Assembly (NCBI RefSeq): GCF_001424185.1
Contig: NZ_LMOM01000001.1
Span: 275,256-339,255, forward strand
DNA: 64,000 nt
Direction of reading: 5' to 3'
From: Deinococcus sp. Leaf326
GTDB taxonomy: Bacteria > Deinococcota > Deinococci > Deinococcales > Deinococcaceae
Shown: positions 57,685-64,000 of the stretch, piece by piece
How positions within the stretch are numbered: position 1 is the first letter of the stretch
Layout of the letters: every line of letters starts with the position of its first letter
Notes under the pieces: generated by a model
Told to the model about the DNA's origin: nothing
The model's input: the letters and a program-made list of their open reading frames with translations, nothing else
Databases searched by the model: none
Position numbers and translations under genes: made by a program

Positions 57685-57729
57685 CTTTCCCATGCCCTTT
57701 TCCGGAGCCCGCCCCTGATTCCGCGTACC

Positions 57730-58395
57730 TTGCAGGCCCGCGCCGTCATTCCCGGCACCCGGCAGGAGCTGCACCTCTACCGCCGGGGTGAGGACTACGC
57801 CATCACCATCGGCGGCGTGGACGGCGAGCTCATGAACAGCCGAATGCACGCCTCCGAGGACGCGCTGGCCGAACTCGGCTGCGCGCCCATCGCCGGGCGA
57901 CCGGCGCCGCAGGTCCTCATCGGCGGTCTGGGCATGGGCTTCACGCTCGCGGCGGCGCTGCGGGTGCTGGGGCCGGGGGCGCAGGTCACAGTGGCCGAAC
58001 TCGTACCCGAGGTCGCCGAGTGGAACCGGGGCGACCTCGGCGCGTGTGCCGGGCGACCCCTGGACGACCCACGAGCTGCTGTGGTGGTGGGCGATGTGAG
58101 CGCGCAGATCCGCGCGGGGGCCGGCCGCCTCGACGCCGTGCTGCTGGACGTGGACAACGGCCCCGGCGGCCTGACCAGCGAGTCGAACAGCTGGCTGTAT
58201 TCGGCCGCCGGCCTGAAAGCGGCCGCACGCGCCCTGCGGCCCGGCGGCGCCCTCGCCGTCTGGTCGGCGCACGCCGCGCCCGCCTTCGCCGCCCGCTTTC
58301 AGGCGGCCGGATTCGGCGTGCAGGCCCACCGGGTCCGCGAACGTCCCGGCAAGGGCGCGGTGCATACTGTGTGGGTGGGGGTCCGGGGCGGCTGA
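57730..58395 (+). CDS. spermidine-synthase-like methyltransferase-fold protein
   Basis: A 221-residue Rossmann-fold protein related to SpeE: RGEDYAITIGGVDGELMNSR, then VLIGGLGMGFTLAAALRVLG (the SAM/dcSAM glycine motif), VAELVPEVAEW, and DAVLLDVDNGPGGLTSESNSWLYS. The substrate is uncertain; some SpeE relatives are not polyamine enzymes. The start is a problem. The frame has no ATG; TTG 57730 is used here, and CTG 57715 is alternative. A leaderless ATG at 57692 would join the frame if one base were added in the C run near 57712, giving MPFSGARPLIPRTLQARAVI. A frameshift, a sequence error or a rare start codon are all open. Confidence 0.7.
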   Translation: MQARAVIPGTRQELHLYRRGEDYAITIGGVDGELMNSRMHASEDALAELGCAPIAGRPAPQVLIGGLGMGFTLAAALRVLGPGAQVTVAELVPEVAEWNRGDLGACAGRPLDDPRAAVVVGDVSAQIRAGAGRLDAVLLDVDNGPGGLTSESNSWLYSAAGLKAAARALRPGGALAVWSAHAAPAFAARFQAAGFGVQAHRVRERPGKGAVHTVWVGVRGG

Positions 58396-58424
58396 GCGCT
58401 GAGGCCCCTTCCGAGTCCCGCCCT

Positions 58425-60113
<1,689 letters not shown>

Positions 60114-60120
60114 GCGCAAG

Positions 60121-60126
60121 AGTCTA
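60121..60126 (-). promoter_or_regulatory. leaderless -10 box for recN
   Basis: TAGACT, 7 bases before the GTG at 60113. It sets the start. Confidence 0.6.
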
Positions 60127-60220
60127 AGCCGCCCTCCCCGGCCGGGTCGGCGACCAGGGCACAGTCGCGCGGTCGGGCGTGGCCCCGGTCCTGACCCGAT
60201 GTCCACCCGAACATGAACCG

Positions 60221-60234
60221 GACGTTACATTTCA
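60221..60234 (+). repeat. shared 14-mer GACGTTACATTTCA, copy 2
   Basis: Identical to 23051-23064 before malF. It lies 86 bases before the coiled-coil gene. The overlapping 17-mer at 60225-60241 begins TTA and ends CATAA, a weak match to the radiation/desiccation response motif. Confidence 0.45.
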
Positions 60235-60320
60235 CCCATAAACCGCCCCCGTAAGCGGGCGCACAATGGCTCTCATTGAACGCTGGACACCTTCGCCGGC
60301 GGGACCAAAGGAGCGAGACG

Positions 60321-61649
60321 ATGACGAACGACACGACGGGCGGCAACAAGCGCAGCCTGATTCTTCTGGGGGCATTTGCCGCCCTGGCATTGAACAAGGA
60401 CCTGCGCCGCCGTCTGGTGGAAGGCACCCATACCGTCTGGGATACGGCCCAGACCACCCTCGACGACACGGTCAAGCCCGCGCTGGAGCAGGCTGCCGCG
60501 CAGGCCCAGCAGCTCGGGGCCGTCGCCGCGCAGCAGGCGACCCAGGTGACCCAGACCCTGCGCGAAGAAGCCCCCGTGCGTGCCCAGCACCTGCTGGAAA
60601 CCGCCCAGGCCGCCGCGACCACCCTGGCTGGCAGCGCCGCCGACCTGCGCGACGAGGCAGTCCAGACCGTGCAGAAGGCCGGGCACGATTACGGCCACAA
60701 ACTCGGCGAACTGACGGCCGACCTGCGCGAAACCGCTGAGGACAAGCGCAAGGAAGCCGAGAAGGCCATCGCCGAAGCGCAGAAGACCGCCAGCCACCGC
60801 ATCGCTGACCTTCAGGACGCAGCCGAGGCCCGGCGCCGGGACGCCGAGAAGGCGGCCGCACAGGCCAAGAAGGAAGGTCGCTACAAGCTGGCCGAGTTGC
60901 AGGGTGCCGCCGAGGACAAGCGCCGGGATGCCGAAAAGGCCCTCTCGCAGGGCAAGAAAGCCGGCACCGCGCTCGTCGCCGAACTGGGCAGCAAGGTCCT
61001 GTCCGTGCGTGACGAGGCCCAGGATCACTTCGCCTCGCAGCGCCGCGCCGCCGAAAAGCAGCTCTCGCAGGCCCGCCGCGACGCCGAGAAGGAACTGCGC
61101 CGTGCCCGCAAGAACTGGAACCCCGAGCAGCTGGAACGTGAAGTCGGCCGCCGCGTTGCGCCGCTGAGCAAGCAGCTCGACCGCGACCTCTCCCGTCTCC
61201 AGAAGCAGGCCGGGAAAAAGAGCCGCGAGCTGCAGCCCCGCTTCGAGCCCGAACCGAGTGGTGGCGTGAGTGGCGGCGTCGTGACGCTGGCCCTGCTGGG
61301 CACGACCGCCGTGGTGCTGGCCCGCGTGCCCGCCGCCCGCCAGGGCCTCCTGAAGGCCGTCGAGTCGGTCAACCCCCAGTGGGCCGAGTCGCTGCACCAG
61401 GCCGGGCGCACCGCCCGCAACCTCGTGGGCTCGATGTGGCTCGAACGCCTGGAAGAACCGGGCCAGGCCCCCAACGCCGGGGTCGCCAAGAGCACCCAGG
61501 GCGCCACGACCGGCGCGACCTGGGGCGCGACCCCCTCGCCCACCTCGGATGCGGCCGCCAAGCCGGCCCAGGCACCTGCCGACGCGGGCAAGCCCGGTGC
61601 CGGCAAGACGGACGCCCCCAAGCCCGACACCGACAAGAAGACCAACTGA
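60321..61649 (+). CDS. membrane-anchored coiled-coil (LEA-like) protein
   Basis: A 442-residue, Ala/Lys/Glu/Gln-rich protein. An N-terminal hydrophobic stretch (SLILLGAFAALALN, 12-25) and a second one (GGVVTLALLGTTAVVLA, 318-334) flank about 280 residues of predicted coiled coil. Residues 139-225 are three 29-residue repeats starting AEDKRKEAEKA, AEARRRDAEKA and AEDKRRDAEKA. The tail (380-442) is a Pro/Ala/Thr/Lys-rich disordered segment. Such Ala/Lys/Glu-rich helices are seen in LEA proteins linked to desiccation and in apolipophorin-like proteins; function here is unproved. A GGAGCGAG ribosome site precedes ATG 60321. Divergent from recN. Confidence 0.75.
   Translation: MTNDTTGGNKRSLILLGAFAALALNKDLRRRLVEGTHTVWDTAQTTLDDTVKPALEQAAAQAQQLGAVAAQQATQVTQTLREEAPVRAQHLLETAQAAATTLAGSAADLRDEAVQTVQKAGHDYGHKLGELTADLRETAEDKRKEAEKAIAEAQKTASHRIADLQDAAEARRRDAEKAAAQAKKEGRYKLAELQGAAEDKRRDAEKALSQGKKAGTALVAELGSKVLSVRDEAQDHFASQRRAAEKQLSQARRDAEKELRRARKNWNPEQLEREVGRRVAPLSKQLDRDLSRLQKQAGKKSRELQPRFEPEPSGGVSGGVVTLALLGTTAVVLARVPAARQGLLKAVESVNPQWAESLHQAGRTARNLVGSMWLERLEEPGQAPNAGVAKSTQGATTGATWGATPSPTSDAAAKPAQAPADAGKPGAGKTDAPKPDTDKKTN
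60735..60995 (+). repeat. three tandem 87-base coding repeats
   Basis: They encode residues 139-167, 168-196 and 197-225 of the coiled-coil protein. The A-E-x-[KR]-R-[KR]-[ED]-A-E-K-A start of each unit is conserved and the ends diverge. Confidence 0.8.
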
Positions 61650-61667
61650 GCCACTGAGGGCTGACAG

Positions 61668-61699
61668 GGGGGCGTGGCCGTCAGGGCCCGCCCCCTTTT
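61668..61699 (+). terminator. terminator after the coiled-coil gene
   Basis: A 7-bp stem (61668-61674 with 61689-61695), with an inner GGCC pairing, is followed by TTTT. Confidence 0.75.
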
Positions 61700-61732
61700 C
61701 CGAAAACCTTCCGGCGTTTACAGGCCATGCTC

Positions 61733-61738
61733 TAGACT
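61733..61738 (+). promoter_or_regulatory. leaderless -10 box for the AroE-like gene
   Basis: TAGACT, 9 bases before the ATG at 61748. Confidence 0.5.
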
Positions 61739-61747
61739 GCCGGCAGC

Positions 61748-62512
61748 ATGTCCAAGTCCGACACTCCCCTGGCCCTGGTCGGGTATCCGCCCGCCGCCGC
61801 CCTGGCCCTGCGAGAACTGGGCCTGACTGCCCTCAGCGTGCCAGCCGCCGCCCCCGAGGAAGTGGTGCAGGCCTGCCGCGTCCTGGGTTTCGGCGGCGCC
61901 CTGATCGCCCCCGCGCACCAGGCCGCGTGGCTGGGGGCCGTGTCGCCCGACCCCGAGGCGCGGCGGGCCGGGCGGGTGGACGCGGTCACCTTTGGCGGCC
62001 TGACCCCTCAGGGCACCTTCGCCCACGCTGACGCCCTGAGCGACGCCCTGAGCAGCAGCGACTACGCCGCGCGCGGAGCTGCCCTGCTCGTACTGGGGCA
62101 GCAGGCGGGCGACCTGCTGCTCGCCGCGCCGCTGACCCGCCTGGGCTTCGCACAGATCGCTCTGGCCGCCCACTCGGCCCCCGAGGCCGAGAAGGTGTTG
62201 CGTGACCTGCCGGTAGGCCCCCGGTACTTTCCGATCAGCCGCCGCGACGGATCAGTGCAGGCCCTCGCCGAGCGCAGTGACCTCGTAGTCCTGACCTCCG
62301 GTGAACTGCCGCCCCGGCTGCTTCAGCCCTACCACACCCTCCTCGACCTGACTGGGCAGGCCAGGGCGGAGGGCACGGGCGCCACGGTGCTGGACCTCGA
62401 ACATCTCGGCGCGCACCACCTGACCCGGCAGCTCTCACACGCGACCGGCCAGCGCCTGCACGCCCCCGAGGTGGCGGGCGCGGCGCGGGTGCTGCGGGGC
62501 GAGGGCAGCTGA
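61748..62512 (+). CDS. AroE (shikimate dehydrogenase)-like protein with lost active site
   Basis: A 254-residue protein that follows the overall order of shikimate dehydrogenase (LALVGYP start, LGFGGALIAPAHQAAWL, DAVTFGGLTPQGTFAHADALS, then an NADP-like lobe). The substrate motif S-x-S after GYP is missing, with about nine residues deleted (GYPPAAALALRELGL). The catalytic Lys segment NVTIPHK is replaced by ALIAPAHQA. The dinucleotide loop GAGGAA reads GQQAGDLL. It is therefore unlikely to be an active shikimate dehydrogenase and may be a paralogue with another task. The ending RVLRGEGS abuts a very strong terminator. Confidence 0.65.
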   Translation: MSKSDTPLALVGYPPAAALALRELGLTALSVPAAAPEEVVQACRVLGFGGALIAPAHQAAWLGAVSPDPEARRAGRVDAVTFGGLTPQGTFAHADALSDALSSSDYAARGAALLVLGQQAGDLLLAAPLTRLGFAQIALAAHSAPEAEKVLRDLPVGPRYFPISRRDGSVQALAERSDLVVLTSGELPPRLLQPYHTLLDLTGQARAEGTGATVLDLEHLGAHHLTRQLSHATGQRLHAPEVAGAARVLRGEGS

Positions 62513-62513
62513 G

Positions 62514-62563
62514 GGCAGCGGTAAGGGAGGCGGCTGAGCAAAGCCGCCTCCCTTACCGCTGCC
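62514..62563. terminator. 22-bp perfect-stem terminator between the AroE-like gene and miaB
   Basis: Arms 62514-62535 and 62542-62563 are exactly complementary over 22 bases, with the loop GAGCAA. The plus side is followed by TCTT. It lies between convergent genes and can serve both. Confidence 0.85.
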
Positions 62564-62572
62564 TCTTAAGGC

Positions 62573-63952
<1,380 letters not shown>

Positions 63953-64000
63953 GTCACTCCTCCCGGCCGAACGGAGGGATTCCGGGGCCGTCTTTCCGCC

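Noticed and set aside
60225..60241. A genuine radiation/desiccation response motif before the coiled-coil gene
   Set aside because: Only 8 of the 13 defined positions match and the central CAT is absent, so it is reported only as a weak resemblance.

Overview
The window is a gene-dense, high-GC stretch of a Deinococcus chromosome, and no mobile element, tRNA or rRNA is visible. Three things support the assignment. Several proteins match Deinococcus-Thermus families, including a Thermus-type AsnRS, LysX/LysW of the alpha-aminoadipate lysine route and a PspA-like protein. Envelope proteins of OstA and amidase type are present. Thirty-two genes start 5 to 9 bases (usually 6 or 7) after a TANNNT -10 box, the leaderless-transcript arrangement known to be common in Deinococcus. 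The species cannot be told from the sequence.

Layout. 1-5 kb: end of an alpha/beta hydrolase, a two-gene ABC exporter, a nucleotidyltransferase gene broken by an in-frame TAG, and tyrA. 5-11.5 kb: TSUP transporter, msrA, a small Ser/Thr kinase, zinc-ribbon gene-lysW-lysX, a Crp/Fnr regulator divergent from a LolD-like ATPase, and a CDF metal exporter. 11.5-21 kb: acyl-CoA ligase, cupin, asnS, a coupled CitE-like/MaoC pair, a phosphoesterase, deoD, rsmB and an MFS exporter. 21.7-25.9 kb: a malE-malF-malG maltose-type importer, followed by a TetR regulator. 26.7-34.9 kb: secreted protein, pspA, lipoprotein-dxs, nitroreductase, DinB-like protein, and ruvA-ltrA-small membrane protein read in one coupled run. 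35-46 kb: acetyltransferase, metG, rapZ-yvcK, lipoprotein, holin-like protein-panC-PilT-like ATPase, greA, malQ and a cobalamin adenosyltransferase. 46-54.5 kb: amidase divergent from an OstA-domain protein, YmdB phosphoesterase, ppc, ilvD and an Mrr-like nuclease. 54.6-64 kb: aldo/keto reductase, membrane protein, split chromate transporter, spermidine-synthase-like gene, recN divergent from a membrane-anchored coiled-coil protein, a degraded AroE-like protein and miaB.

Themes. Most genes are housekeeping: translation and RNA modification (asnS, metG, rsmB, miaB, greA), repair and stress (recN, ruvA, msrA, pspA, DinB-like), anaplerosis and biosynthesis (ppc, ilvD, dxs, panC, tyrA, lysX/W), and maltodextrin use (malEFG here, malQ 18 kb away). 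No new multi-gene defence or mobile system is apparent. The more unusual signals are local: a LysW whose four zinc cysteines are replaced, next to a separate double zinc-ribbon gene; a MetRS that has also lost its zinc cysteines; PilT-like and AroE-like proteins with eroded active sites; mutually exclusive hairpins in the acyl-CoA ligase leader; a near-consensus promoter pointing into a 0.4-kb gap before ilvD; and a leaderless start one base out of frame with a spermidine-synthase-like gene.
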